NCBI RefSeq assembly: GCF_021390435.2
Contig: NZ_JAJVCN010000003.1
Coordinates: 1,803,501 to 1,867,500 of the forward strand
Direction of reading: 5' to 3'
DNA from: Kibdelosporangium philippinense
GTDB taxonomy: Bacteria; Actinomycetota; Actinomycetes; Mycobacteriales; Pseudonocardiaceae
Length of the DNA stretch: 64,000 nt
Shown: positions 41,018 to 50,609 of the stretch, one piece after another
Layout of the letters: each line of letters starts with the position of its first letter
Numbering within the stretch: position 1 is the first letter of the stretch
Position numbers and translations under genes: made by a program
Notes under the pieces: model-generated
Seen by the model: only the letters and a program-made list of their open reading frames with translations
Told to the model about the DNA's origin: nothing
Databases searched by the model: none

Positions 41018-43214
41018 AGAGAACCAGGCGAGACAGGCTCTGTGGCAATTCGCCCGGGTGGATTACGCCGAGCCGCTGGGTGGCGCGGGTGAGGGCCACG
41101 TAGAGGTCATTCACGCCGCGTGGGGAATCGTTGAGAATGCTGGCCGGGTCGACCACGATGACCGAGTCGAATTCGAGCCCTTTCGCCTGCCAGACGGTCA
41201 GGATGGAGACCTGGCTTTCCAGGTCGACATCGGCCGAAATCCCCTTGAATTCGGTCGGAGCAATCACGCCCAGCCTGCCGTCACCGATCTCCGCGGCTTC
41301 CTTGGCGATGATCTCCGGCAGTTGCGCCTCGATGTCGGTGACCTGGCGGTGCCACGGACCCACACCCGCGTCACGGACCGACTGTGGCGCGTCGATGTCC
41401 GGTCCGAGCACGTCCGCCGCGACGGCCATGATCTCCGACGGCGTGCGGTAATTGACCGTCAGGTGCTCCATGCGCCACCGGTCCTCAACGTACGGTTCGA
41501 GCACCGCGCCCCACTCCGTCGTGCCCGCCGGGTCGCCGGTCTGAGCCACGTCGCCCACGAGCGTCATGGACCGGCTTGGGCACCGGCGCATCAGCACACG
41601 CCACGCCATCGCGGACAGTTCCTGCGCCTCGTCCACGATCACGTGCCCGAACGTCCACTCGCGGTCGTCGGCGGCGCGTTCGGCTGCCGTGCGGTAGTCG
41701 GTCTCCTCGTAACGACCGGCCAGCCTGCCCGCGTCGATCAGGTCGGTGGCCATCAGGATCTCGGGGTCGGCGGCGTCGTCAAGGTCGAGAATGTCGAGCA
41801 CGCCGCTGGCGTAGTCGATTTCCTCCTGGCGCCTGCGGGCATCTGCGGCCTTCTGCTTGGTGTCGTCCACGCCAAGCAGTTCGGCGGCCTCGTCGAGCAA
41901 TGCCGCGTCGGCCGCCGTCCAACCGCCTGGTTCCCGTTGCAGCTCAGGGAAATCGGGCGCGGCGACGGCGAGCCGCTCTGGCGATTCGAACAGGTCCTCG
42001 AGCAGTTCCTGCGGGGTGAGGATCGGCCACAGCCAGTCGATCGCCTCCTGCACCTCATCCGACTCGCGCAGCTCGCGTTTGATCTCCTCGATGTCGGCTT
42101 CTTCGAGCAAGTTCGCGCCGCCCAACGGATCCGCGCCGATCTTGTCGGCGTACTGGCGCGCGAGAGCGTCGATAATGGTCGGCACGATCAACGACTTTGC
42201 CTTGTTGTGCACGCGCCGCGACCTTCGGGCGACAGCACGGGCCTGCACGCAGGTTTTCTTGTCCAGCTTGAGGGTTTCGCGCTCGAACTGGATCTCCAGG
42301 TAGTCGTCCGGCACGCGCTGACGGTCGCGGACGGCGGCCTTGAGCACGTCAACCATCTCGATCCGGCCCTTGATCTCAGCCACCGCGACGGATTCAGTAC
42401 GGTCCGGTTCGACGCCAGGGAACAGCTCACCGACCGTGGACAGCAGAACACCAGTCTCACCAAGCGAAGGAAGAACCTGGCTGATGTAACGCAGGAATGT
42501 CGTGTTCGGACCGACAACGAGCACACCGCGCCGGGACAGCTGCTCGCGGTACGTGTACATCAGGTACGCGGCGCGGTGCAGGGCGACCGCGGTCTTGCCC
42601 GTGCCCGGCCCGCCTTGCACGACAAGGATTCCGTTGAGACCAGAGCGAATGATCTTGTCCTGCTCGGCCTGAATGGTCTGCACGATGTCGTTCATCCGGC
42701 CCGTGCGGTTGGCGTTGACCGCAGCCAGCAACGCCGCCTCGCCAGTCAGGCCTTCATGCTTTTTGGGGTCGGCGGTTTCAAGGTCAAGCACCTCGTCGTC
42801 GACCGCCGTGACCTTGCGCATGCTCGTGCGAATGTGCCTGCGCCGCCTGACCCCATCCGGCGCCGCGGCCGTCGCGAGATAGAACGGACGCGCCGCAGGC
42901 GCCCGCCAGTCCATCAGCAGCGGCTCGTAGTCGGCATCCTCATCGAAGATCCCGATCCGGCCGATGTGCTGATCAGTGTCATCATCGAAATCAAGCCTGC
43001 CGAAGACAAGCCCGTTTTCCACCGAGTTGTACTGAGCGAGCTGTTGCGAATACATGACGTTGCCCGCCTCCCGCTCGGTGCGAGCCTGCGGGGTGCCACC
43101 GGTTTGCTTGAGCACCTTGGCCAACTGGTCGGCGGTCCGCGCACGCAGATCGTCGAGACGGCCATAGAGCATCGAAACGACCTGTTGTTCCAGCTCGATT
43201 TCCCCGCTTGACAA
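41013..43214 (-). CDS. helR: HelR-like (HelD/UvrD-fold) RNA polymerase-recycling ATPase
   Basis: 733-residue SF1 helicase-like ATPase. The N-terminal antiparallel helical region (Glu-Ile-Glu-Leu-Glu-Gln-Gln-Val-Val) is typical of HelD/HelR proteins that displace RNA polymerase from DNA. Walker A is Gly-Gly-Pro-Gly-Thr-Gly-Lys-Thr (about 200-207), Walker B Val-Ile-Val-Asp-Glu-Ala-Gln-Glu, and motif VI Val-Ala-Leu-Thr-Arg-Ala-Thr-Gln. HelR confers rifampicin tolerance in actinomycetes (established). TTG 43214 has GAAGGGA 7 nt upstream. I see no rifampicin-associated element before it, but a 23-bp palindrome lies 30 bp upstream. HelD-like functions are the main alternative. Confidence 0.85.
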   Translation of the reverse strand: MSSGEIELEQQVVSMLYGRLDDLRARTADQLAKVLKQTGGTPQARTEREAGNVMYSQQLAQYNSVENGLVFGRLDFDDDTDQHIGRIGIFDEDADYEPLLMDWRAPAARPFYLATAAAPDGVRRRRHIRTSMRKVTAVDDEVLDLETADPKKHEGLTGEAALLAAVNANRTGRMNDIVQTIQAEQDKIIRSGLNGILVVQGGPGTGKTAVALHRAAYLMYTYREQLSRRGVLVVGPNTTFLRYISQVLPSLGETGVLLSTVGELFPGVEPDRTESVAVAEIKGRIEMVDVLKAAVRDRQRVPDDYLEIQFERETLKLDKKTCVQARAVARRSRRVHNKAKSLIVPTIIDALARQYADKIGADPLGGANLLEEADIEEIKRELRESDEVQEAIDWLWPILTPQELLEDLFESPERLAVAAPDFPELQREPGGWTAADAALLDEAAELLGVDDTKQKAADARRRQEEIDYASGVLDILDLDDAADPEILMATDLIDAGRLAGRYEETDYRTAAERAADDREWTFGHVIVDEAQELSAMAWRVLMRRCPSRSMTLVGDVAQTGDPAGTTEWGAVLEPYVEDRWRMEHLTVNYRTPSEIMAVAADVLGPDIDAPQSVRDAGVGPWHRQVTDIEAQLPEIIAKEAAEIGDGRLGVIAPTEFKGISADVDLESQVSILTVWQAKGLEFDSVIVVDPASILNDSPRGVNDLYVALTRATQRLGVIHPGELPQSLSRLVLS

Positions 43215-43243
43215 CCGGCTTTCCCTTCGCTAAAATAATGCCA

Positions 43244-43266
43244 TCGACCAAAGATTCTTTGGTCGA
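43244..43266. promoter_or_regulatory. Perfect palindrome upstream of helR
   Basis: 11-bp arms TCGACCAAAGA (43244-43254) and TCTTTGGTCGA (43256-43266) around one base, 30 bp before the helR start and 86 bp before the membrane-protein gene. It could be an operator for helR or a terminator; T-rich bases follow on the plus strand. Confidence 0.7.
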
Positions 43267-43351
43267 TTTTTGTGTCGCAGCCACTAAATGTAGCAACAAT
43301 TCCAGCGATTCGCGAATACGCACCTTGCTGGTGGCCCACTACGCTCGTGCC

Positions 43352-43669
43352 ATGCACGACGAAGGTCCGTCCCCGAACACCGGAGCCGCCCGGCTGATAG
43401 TCCTGCTGTGCGCGTTCGGACTGGCCACAGTAGGCGCCTTCAGCGCGTTCTTCGCCACCGAAATCCTGGCAACCGTACTCGGCACACCCTCAAGGCCAAG
43501 CACCGGAGCCCTGATCGTGTGCGCCCTGGTGCCAATCGCCGCAGCCATCGGAGCAGCCATCATTTCGGTGCGCGCCAAAGGAATGAGCAAGATCCTGTCA
43601 CTAGGCTGCGGAACCCTGCTCCTCGGCGCCCTAGCCACAGTGATCCTAATGTTCGTGATAGCCGCCTGA
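43352..43669 (+). CDS. Small integral membrane protein
   Basis: 105-residue protein with three hydrophobic segments (about 14-38, 50-68 and 78-103) and no recognised domain. ATG 43352 begins Met-His-Asp-Glu-Gly-Pro-Ser and no Shine-Dalgarno is visible, so the transcript may be leaderless. Upstream in-frame extension would cross the helR operator. It is divergent from helR. Several A-ending codons (ATA, GTA, GGA, CTA) are used. Confidence 0.6.
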   Translation: MHDEGPSPNTGAARLIVLLCAFGLATVGAFSAFFATEILATVLGTPSRPSTGALIVCALVPIAAAIGAAIISVRAKGMSKILSLGCGTLLLGALATVILMFVIAA

Positions 43670-43680
43670 AAGCGTCTTCG

Positions 43681-44196
43681 TGTGGACACGCGCGCTCCCG
43701 CGTGTGCACGCGCGACCTCGCGTGTCCACCGGCTCCGTCATGGTGTGTTGAACACGCGAGCGGCGCACGGGGAGAAGCAACCGCGCTGGAAGCGAGTCGA
43801 GCAGTTTGACACACCGTGACGGAACGGTGGACACGCGCCAGGGCGGAGCAATGCCAGACACCGTCCGGTGGAAGCCCCGACTTTTACGGCCCGGCGATAC
43901 CGACAGGCCCGGCCCCGTTGCTGGCTTCGCGGTCCAGCCGGGTTGGCTGGGATGAACTACCGCGTGTCCGCCCCACCGGCACGGCGAGTCAAACTGCTCG
44001 ACTCGCCACCAGCCTGCCTGCTCGCCACCGTGCGCCGCTCGCGCGTTCAACACGCCATGCCGGAGCGGCAGACACGCGCGGGCACCCGTCACTGACTCCC
44101 CGCCTGCTCGCTTCGCTCACGGCGATACGTCATTGTGCTACCGGGTGCACGCCACACATTCCAGGCCCAACCCTTCATCCCCTCAACCAAGGTGAG
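43681..44196 (+). repeat. Nested inverted-repeat element, copy 2
   Basis: About 480 bp (43717-44196) nearly identical to copy 1 (24262-24743), same orientation. The main difference is a substituted block of about 20 bases (43916-43932 against 24472-24482) plus single-base indels. Two CACGCGCG-type tandem units precede it. Arms 43741-43815 and 43984-44057 are imperfect reverse complements. It is followed directly by the 30-bp tandem array. Confidence 0.85.
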
Positions 44197-44390
44197 CTAA
44201 GCCGCCCAACCCTCGACCAAGGTGGGCAAAACGCCCAACCCACGACCAAAGCAGGTAAGCCGCCCGACTTTCAACCAAAGTAGGTAAGCCGCCCGACCTC
44301 TCGACCAAAGTAGGTAAGCCGCCCGACCTCTCGACCAAGGTCGGTATGCCACCCGACTCTCAACCAAAGTAGGTAAGCCGCCCAATCCTC
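44181..44390 (+). repeat. 29-30-bp tandem repeat array (7 units)
   Basis: Seven contiguous units, consensus CGACCAAAGTAGGTAAGCCG followed by CCCGACCTCT. Units begin near 44181, 44211, 44240, 44269, 44298, 44328 and 44358. No spacers, no leader, no cas genes. Copy 1 of the nested element ends in only about one to two decayed units (24725-24775), so the array has expanded here. Confidence 0.88.
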
Positions 44391-44462
44391 ACGACTGTCG
44401 GCCGAACCACTGGGGCGCACAGTGGGAGGTGGGGGACTTCTGGGCTTCAGTGTCTATATAGG

Positions 44463-44497
44463 ACCGCGCCCCAGGGAGGGAGTCCCTGGGGCGCGGT
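44463..44497 (-). terminator. groEL2 terminator
   Basis: Perfect 15-bp stem, ACCGCGCCCCAGGGA (44463-44477) with TCCCTGGGGCGCGGT (44483-44497), 5-nt loop, 28 bases beyond the groEL stop on the minus strand, followed by an AT-rich run. Confidence 0.85.
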
Positions 44498-44524
44498 ATG
44501 CCTACCGATTGATGGACTACTTGA

Positions 44525-46304
<1,780 letters not shown>

Positions 46305-46311
46305 CACGTGT

Positions 46312-46338
46312 TTAGCACTCGGCAGGGACGAGTGCAAG
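46312..46338 (-). promoter_or_regulatory. CIRCE element, distal
   Basis: TTAGCACTC (46312-46320) perfect half, 9-bp spacer, GAGTGCAAG (46330-46338) with two mismatches. It ends 9 bp before the kinase stop codon. Its perfect half also faces the GAGTGCTAA of the proximal element with 7 bp between. Confidence 0.8.
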
Positions 46339-46347
46339 AAACACTGG

Positions 46348-47601
46348 TCAGCTGCCAGATGGAATGACGGTCAAGTTGGATGGCAGCGTCCGGCGCGTCG
46401 ACGGCGTCGTGGACTTCGGCTTCGTCGGCGTTCCGGAGCCCTCACCGACCGGGATCTGCGGCACGGTCGAGTTCTGCTGCGGGTCGCTGTTGTCGCCGCC
46501 GCCGGAGACCAAAACGATGATCAGCACGATGGCGGCGATCGCGACCAGACCGACAAGGACAGGAACTAGCCACCTCTTGCTGCCCTTGTCAGAGGTGAAG
46601 GCCGACGAGCCGACCGGGGTCGGCGGCCGCAGCCGCACGAAATCCCCAGGAGCCGGCGGCTGCTGCTGAGGCTGTTGCGGAACCTGCGGTGGCTGCTGTT
46701 GCTGAGGCGGCCGATATTGCTGCTGGGGTGGCTGCGGCGCGACGGCTGGACGCGGCACCTCGCGGCGAGGCGCCTGCTGAAGGGCTTGCCGGGCCGCGCC
46801 GATCAGCGCCTTGCAGTCGACATAGCGGACCTTCGAGTCCTTGGCCATGCCACGCCGGATGACCTCGTCGATCGCGCCAGGCAGCGCGACAAGGCCGGTC
46901 ACCGCGGGCGGGTCGAGGTTCAGATGGCCCTGGATGACCTCGGGAACCTTGCCCTGAAACGGCGGCCGCCCGGTCAAGCAGGCGAACAGCACGCAGGCCA
47001 GCGAGTACGCGTCCGTCCGCGCGTCGACGGGCTCACCGCGCAGGTGCTCAGGAGCCGCGTACGTGGGCGAGCCAAGAAAGTCGCCGCTGCGAGTGCGGTG
47101 ACCGGTGGCACCACGCCTGGTCAGGCCGAAGTCGGCGAGGTACACGTGCTCGGTTGACGTCTCCCTGCTGGTCACCAGCACGTTGGCCGGTTTGACGTCG
47201 AGGTGCACGAGGCCGCGGTCGTGCAGCGTGTCGAGCGCCTCGGCGACCTGGCCGAGCAACGAAAGCGTGCGTTCCGGCGTGATCGGGCCGTTGCGGATGA
47301 TGCTGGCCAGGTCGGAGCCGTCGACCAGCCGCATGGCGATGTAGAGCAGCCCGTCGACCTCGCCGAAGTCGTAGAGCGGCACGACGTTCGCGTGATCGAT
47401 GGCGGAGGTGTTTCTGGCCTCGTCCACGAAGCGCTCACGGAACTCCGCGTCCTCACCAAGGTGCTCGCCGATGACCTTGAGAGCCACCTTGCGGCCGAGG
47501 CGGACGTCGGTGGCCTTGTACATCACGCTCATGCCGCCACGGCCAAGCACACCGTCGATTCGGTAATGCCCTAGGCGACGCCCGGTGAGGTCCTCCGACA
47601 C
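46348..47601 (-). CDS. Membrane Ser/Thr protein kinase (PknB-like, non-HRD catalytic loop)
   Basis: 417-residue eukaryotic-type kinase. The Gly-rich loop is Leu-Gly-Arg-Gly-Gly-Met-Ser, the catalytic Lys42 is in Val-Ala-Leu-Lys, and the catalytic loop reads His133-Leu-Asp135-Val-Lys-Pro-Ala-Asn rather than His-Arg-Asp. Asp157-Phe-Gly is intact, and the activation segment has Thr-Tyr-Ala-Ala-Pro-Glu. A Gln/Pro-rich linker, one membrane helix (about 347-370) and a short Thr/Ser/Pro outer tail follow; there are no PASTA domains. GTG 47601 is the start. It lies upstream of groEL2 on the same strand, with the CIRCE region between. Confidence 0.9.
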   Translation of the reverse strand: MSEDLTGRRLGHYRIDGVLGRGGMSVMYKATDVRLGRKVALKVIGEHLGEDAEFRERFVDEARNTSAIDHANVVPLYDFGEVDGLLYIAMRLVDGSDLASIIRNGPITPERTLSLLGQVAEALDTLHDRGLVHLDVKPANVLVTSRETSTEHVYLADFGLTRRGATGHRTRSGDFLGSPTYAAPEHLRGEPVDARTDAYSLACVLFACLTGRPPFQGKVPEVIQGHLNLDPPAVTGLVALPGAIDEVIRRGMAKDSKVRYVDCKALIGAARQALQQAPRREVPRPAVAPQPPQQQYRPPQQQQPPQVPQQPQQQPPAPGDFVRLRPPTPVGSSAFTSDKGSKRWLVPVLVGLVAIAAIVLIIVLVSGGGDNSDPQQNSTVPQIPVGEGSGTPTKPKSTTPSTRRTLPSNLTVIPSGS

Positions 47602-47655
47602 GCAGCGCAGCCTAACGTCCGGCTACGACAGCACGTGGACGTATCCGCCAATTGG

Positions 47656-48288
47656 TTAGGAGAGCGCCGCGATCATGGCCTGCGGTTTGCGTGTCTGGGT
47701 CAACACCTGGCCTGGACCTGCGAAGTCCAGCAGCAGCCCCTCGCCGGTCCGCATCGACTGCGGCAGCGCCTGGCTGATCGCGCGCAGCCGCGTCTGGGTG
47801 CCCTCGGTGTAAGCGACCACACATTCCGGGGTGACCGTGATCGCCGCGCCCGGCTCGAGGTTGACCACGTCCATCGCGCCACACGAGCTGAGCACCACGG
47901 AACCCTGGCCGGAGACGTGATCGAGGAAACCGTGGTCGGCGCCGAACATCGGCCGGAACGGCGCCCAGCTGGCGTCGAACTGGATGGTGCTCGACGCGGC
48001 GAGCGCGGCGCCGCGCGTCACGCACCAGCCGGTGATTCCTTCCAGCTCAAGCGTGTAGACCTCGCCGGGCAGGGAAGGCGCCACGTCCACCCAGCCGCCT
48101 TCCGGTGGCGCGGTGAACAGCGTCGGCTGGACCCGCTTGGCGCGGCCGCCGCCTTTCGGCCGTACGTCGATCACCACGCCGTAGCTCGCCGAGAGCAGGG
48201 CGTCGTAGTCGGCCTGGATCGCCTCGCCTGGGGCCAGCAACAGCCTGGCCACGCCGTACGCAGGGGTGTGTCGGGTCCGGACCTGCAA
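47656..48288 (-). CDS. AIM24-family protein
   Basis: 210-residue protein of the AIM24/TIGR00266 family (beta-rich, related to the TRAP-like fold), with Leu-Leu-Leu-Ala-Pro-Gly-Glu-Ala-Ile near 16-24 and repeated Gly-Glu/Asp-Gly turns. Function is poorly known in bacteria; the yeast namesake acts in mitochondrial membrane organisation. TTG 48288 has GAGGGG 5 nt upstream. It precedes the kinase gene on the same strand with a 54-bp gap, and diverges from moeA. Confidence 0.75.
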   Translation of the reverse strand: MQVRTRHTPAYGVARLLLAPGEAIQADYDALLSASYGVVIDVRPKGGGRAKRVQPTLFTAPPEGGWVDVAPSLPGEVYTLELEGITGWCVTRGAALAASSTIQFDASWAPFRPMFGADHGFLDHVSGQGSVVLSSCGAMDVVNLEPGAAITVTPECVVAYTEGTQTRLRAISQALPQSMRTGEGLLLDFAGPGQVLTQTRKPQAMIAALS

Positions 48289-48379
48289 CGTTTCCCCTCC
48301 GAGGGTCGGTACGTGCGTCGCACCACAAGTCTTTCACGCCACGGTGTCGCGACTGTATGCAACGAGGCAGGATGCAGAC

Positions 48380-49600
48380 GTGCCGAACACAGCGACAAGA
48401 CCACGCAGCGTCGACTCGTACCGGGCGACCATCGCCGCCCTGGTGACCGACCTGCCGATCGAGCGACTTCCGGTGGCGGACTGCCTCGGACTGGTGCTCG
48501 CCGAAGATGTGACGGCGCCCATCGCGTTGCCACCGTTCGACAACTCCGCCATGGACGGATACGCCGTGCGGTCCGTCGACGTGGTCGGCGCGAGCGAAGA
48601 CAACCCCGTTGAGCTGCCGGTTTCCGAGGACATCCCGGCCGGCCGGACCGATGTCGTGCCGCTGCTGCCCGGCACGGCACACCGGATCATGACCGGCGCG
48701 CCCGTACCACCCGGCGCGGACACGGTTGTCCAGGTTGAGCTGACGGACTCCGGTGTGGAGCACGTGCGCATCTTCGCGGCCGTCGCCCTTGGTACGCACC
48801 TGCGGCGTACGGGCGAGGATGTGCGTGAGGGCTCGACGGTCATGCACTCCGGGACCGTCCTCGGCCCAGCGCAGCTCGGGTTCTTGGCCGCGCTCGGGTT
48901 GTCACACCTGCCTGTACGCAGGCGCCCACGCGTGCTGATCCTGTCCACCGGCACCGAGCTGGTCGAGCCAGGAAAGCCACTCACCCACGGACAGATCTAC
49001 GAGTCCAACAGCGTGCACATTGCTGCGGCCGTCGAGGAGATCGGCGGCGTCGCGACCGTCCTGCGGTCTGTTCCGGACGATGTCGAGGCGTTGTACAAGA
49101 CGCTTGAGCCGCACCTGCACGACCATGACCTACTGGTGACCACCGGTGGCGTGAGCGCGGGTGCGTACGAGGTGGTCAAGGACGCTCTCGCGGGCGAGGG
49201 CGTGGAGTTCCTCAAGGTCGCTGTGCAGCCCGGCGGACCGCAGGGATTCGGCACATACATGGGGTTGCCTGTTGTCACATTGCCTGGCAATCCGGTGAGC
49301 GCGGCCTTGTCGTTCGAACTGTTCGTACGGCCCGCGTTACTGCGCGCGATGGGGCGTCCGAACGTCGACCGCAAGCGAGTGACCGCCAAGTCCACCGCCG
49401 CGATGAAGTCGCCTGCCGGGAAGAAGCAGTACCGGCGCGGTTTCCACGAGGCCGGGTCGGTGCAGGCCGTGCCGGTCGGCGGACCCGGGTCGCACCTGCT
49501 GATGGCGTTCGCCCAGTCGAACTGCCTGATCGAGATCCCTGAGGACGTGACCGAGGTGGCCGAGGGTGGCGAGGTGCAGCTGCTCATGCTCGCTCCGTGA
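48380..49600 (+). CDS. moeA: Molybdopterin molybdenumtransferase MoeA
   Basis: 406-residue enzyme that inserts molybdate into adenylylated molybdopterin. N-terminal motifs include Pro-Pro-Phe-Asp-Asn-Ser-Ala-Met-Asp-Gly-Tyr-Ala (about 52-63) and Gly-Ala-Pro-Val-Pro-Pro-Gly-Ala-Asp-Thr-Val-Val. The MoCF domain has Ser-Thr-Gly-Thr-Glu-Leu and Thr-Thr-Gly-Gly-Val-Ser-Ala-Gly. It completes the Moco set with moaD and mog-moaE at the left edge. GTG 48380 is chosen; longer frames only shadow the divergent AIM24 gene. In mycobacteria moeA2 is likewise followed by psd and pssA. Confidence 0.95.
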   Translation: MPNTATRPRSVDSYRATIAALVTDLPIERLPVADCLGLVLAEDVTAPIALPPFDNSAMDGYAVRSVDVVGASEDNPVELPVSEDIPAGRTDVVPLLPGTAHRIMTGAPVPPGADTVVQVELTDSGVEHVRIFAAVALGTHLRRTGEDVREGSTVMHSGTVLGPAQLGFLAALGLSHLPVRRRPRVLILSTGTELVEPGKPLTHGQIYESNSVHIAAAVEEIGGVATVLRSVPDDVEALYKTLEPHLHDHDLLVTTGGVSAGAYEVVKDALAGEGVEFLKVAVQPGGPQGFGTYMGLPVVTLPGNPVSAALSFELFVRPALLRAMGRPNVDRKRVTAKSTAAMKSPAGKKQYRRGFHEAGSVQAVPVGGPGSHLLMAFAQSNCLIEIPEDVTEVAEGGEVQLLMLAP

Positions 49601-49687
49601 CGATGTGCACACAAAGAGCCATTGATCCCACCTTTACCCGGGCCTAAACTGCAGGTATCGGGTAAACCACGTGGGTGAACCGCCGAT

Positions 49688-49717
49688 GCCGGTGCATCGT
49701 CGGGGGGATGCACCGGC
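49688..49717 (+). terminator. moeA downstream hairpin
   Basis: Perfect 11-bp stem, GCCGGTGCATC (49688-49698) with GATGCACCGGC (49707-49717), G-rich 8-nt loop, 87 bases past the moeA stop. Confidence 0.7.
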
Positions 49718-49730
49718 AGTCCGGCAAGTC

Positions 49731-49843
49731 GTGAAGGGAACATTCCCGGCGTTGAGTGCCGTGAAGGTCACCTTCACGGCGTTAGACGCACGAGGGCCTC
49801 CTTTGATGCGTCAGATGCCGCAAGGGTGGCCTTGACGGCACTT
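49731..49843. repeat. Cluster of GTGAAGG-type palindromes before psd
   Basis: Three related inverted motifs in 113 bp: GTGAAGGGAACATTCCCGGC-like at 49731-49750, a perfect 23-bp palindrome with arms GCCGTGAAGGT/ACCTTCACGGC at 49758-49780, and a degenerate GCCGCAAGG...CCTTGACGGC at 49818-49840. They are probably dispersed intergenic repeats of this lineage. No gene lies in 49601-49905. Confidence 0.75.
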
Positions 49844-49905
49844 GGTTGAGCAAGTCGGGCAGACTTGAGCCACACTTCACCCGTCGTGATCAAGAAAAGG
49901 CCGCA

Positions 49906-50604
49906 GTGACTTCTTCCCCGAAACCTCCCGTCGCCCACTTCGTCGAGCTGGCGCGCGGGATCGTGCCACCCATGAACCCGGCAGGCCGCCCCTTCGTGCT
50001 GGCGGCCGCGGCGCTCACACTCGTGTTGCGCAAGGTCTGGCGGCCGCTCGGGGTCGTCGGCGCACTGCTGACCGGCTGGACGGCCTGGTTCTTCCGCGAG
50101 CCGAAGCGAGTCACCCCGAGCCGCACCGGCCTGGCGGTGGCACCGGCTGACGGCACGGTCTCGCACGTCGCCGAAGTCGTCGCGCCACCGGAGCTCGGCC
50201 TCGGCGACACCCCGATGCTGCGGGTGAGCGTGTTCCTCTCGGTATTCGACGTGCACGTCCAGCGAGTGCCCGCGGCGGGCGAGGTGGTCCGCAAGCTCTA
50301 CCACCCCGGCAAGTTCCTCTCCGCTGACCTGGACAAAGCCAGCGAGGAGAACGAGCGCAACACGGTGCAGCTGCGCACCGAGGACGGCCACACCCTGGTC
50401 GTCGTGCAGATCGCCGGTCTCGTGGCCCGGCGGATCGTCTGCCACATCGACGAAGGCGACAAGGTCACGGCCGGAGCCACGTACGGCCTGATCCGCTTCG
50501 GCTCCCGAGTGGACACCTACGTGCCGCGCGGCAGCCGCGTGCTGGTCGAGCCGGGCCAGCGGACGATCGGCGGGGAAACCGTCCTCGCCGAACTGGGAGG
50601 CTGA
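49906..50604 (+). CDS. psd: Phosphatidylserine decarboxylase
   Basis: 232-residue membrane enzyme making phosphatidylethanolamine. It is synthesised as a proenzyme, with self-cleavage expected at Gly199-Ser200 (Arg-Phe-Gly-Ser-Arg), where Ser200 becomes the pyruvoyl group. Other active-site candidates are Asp82 (Ala-Asp-Gly) and His117 (Asp-Val-His-Val). There are one or two hydrophobic segments near residues 29-63. GTG 49906 (Thr-Ser-Ser-Pro-Lys-Pro-Pro) has GAAAAGG upstream. pssA starts 5 bp after the stop, so the substrate-making enzyme is made from the same transcript. Confidence 0.94.
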   Translation: MTSSPKPPVAHFVELARGIVPPMNPAGRPFVLAAAALTLVLRKVWRPLGVVGALLTGWTAWFFREPKRVTPSRTGLAVAPADGTVSHVAEVVAPPELGLGDTPMLRVSVFLSVFDVHVQRVPAAGEVVRKLYHPGKFLSADLDKASEENERNTVQLRTEDGHTLVVVQIAGLVARRIVCHIDEGDKVTAGATYGLIRFGSRVDTYVPRGSRVLVEPGQRTIGGETVLAELGG

Positions 50605-50609
50605 GCCAG

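Noticed and set aside
40968-43211. Long plus-strand frame (747 codons) opposite helR
   Set aside because: Exact antisense shadow of helR with Arg/Asp/Val-rich composition and no homology signs.
43195-43230. Rifampicin-associated element before helR
   Set aside because: The sequence CCCCGCTTGACAACCGGC only loosely resembles the known inverted repeat and overlaps the start codon; the arms do not pair.
44181-44390. Possible CRISPR array
   Set aside because: Units of about 30 bp are contiguous, with no distinct spacers, and no cas genes are nearby; it is a simple tandem array.
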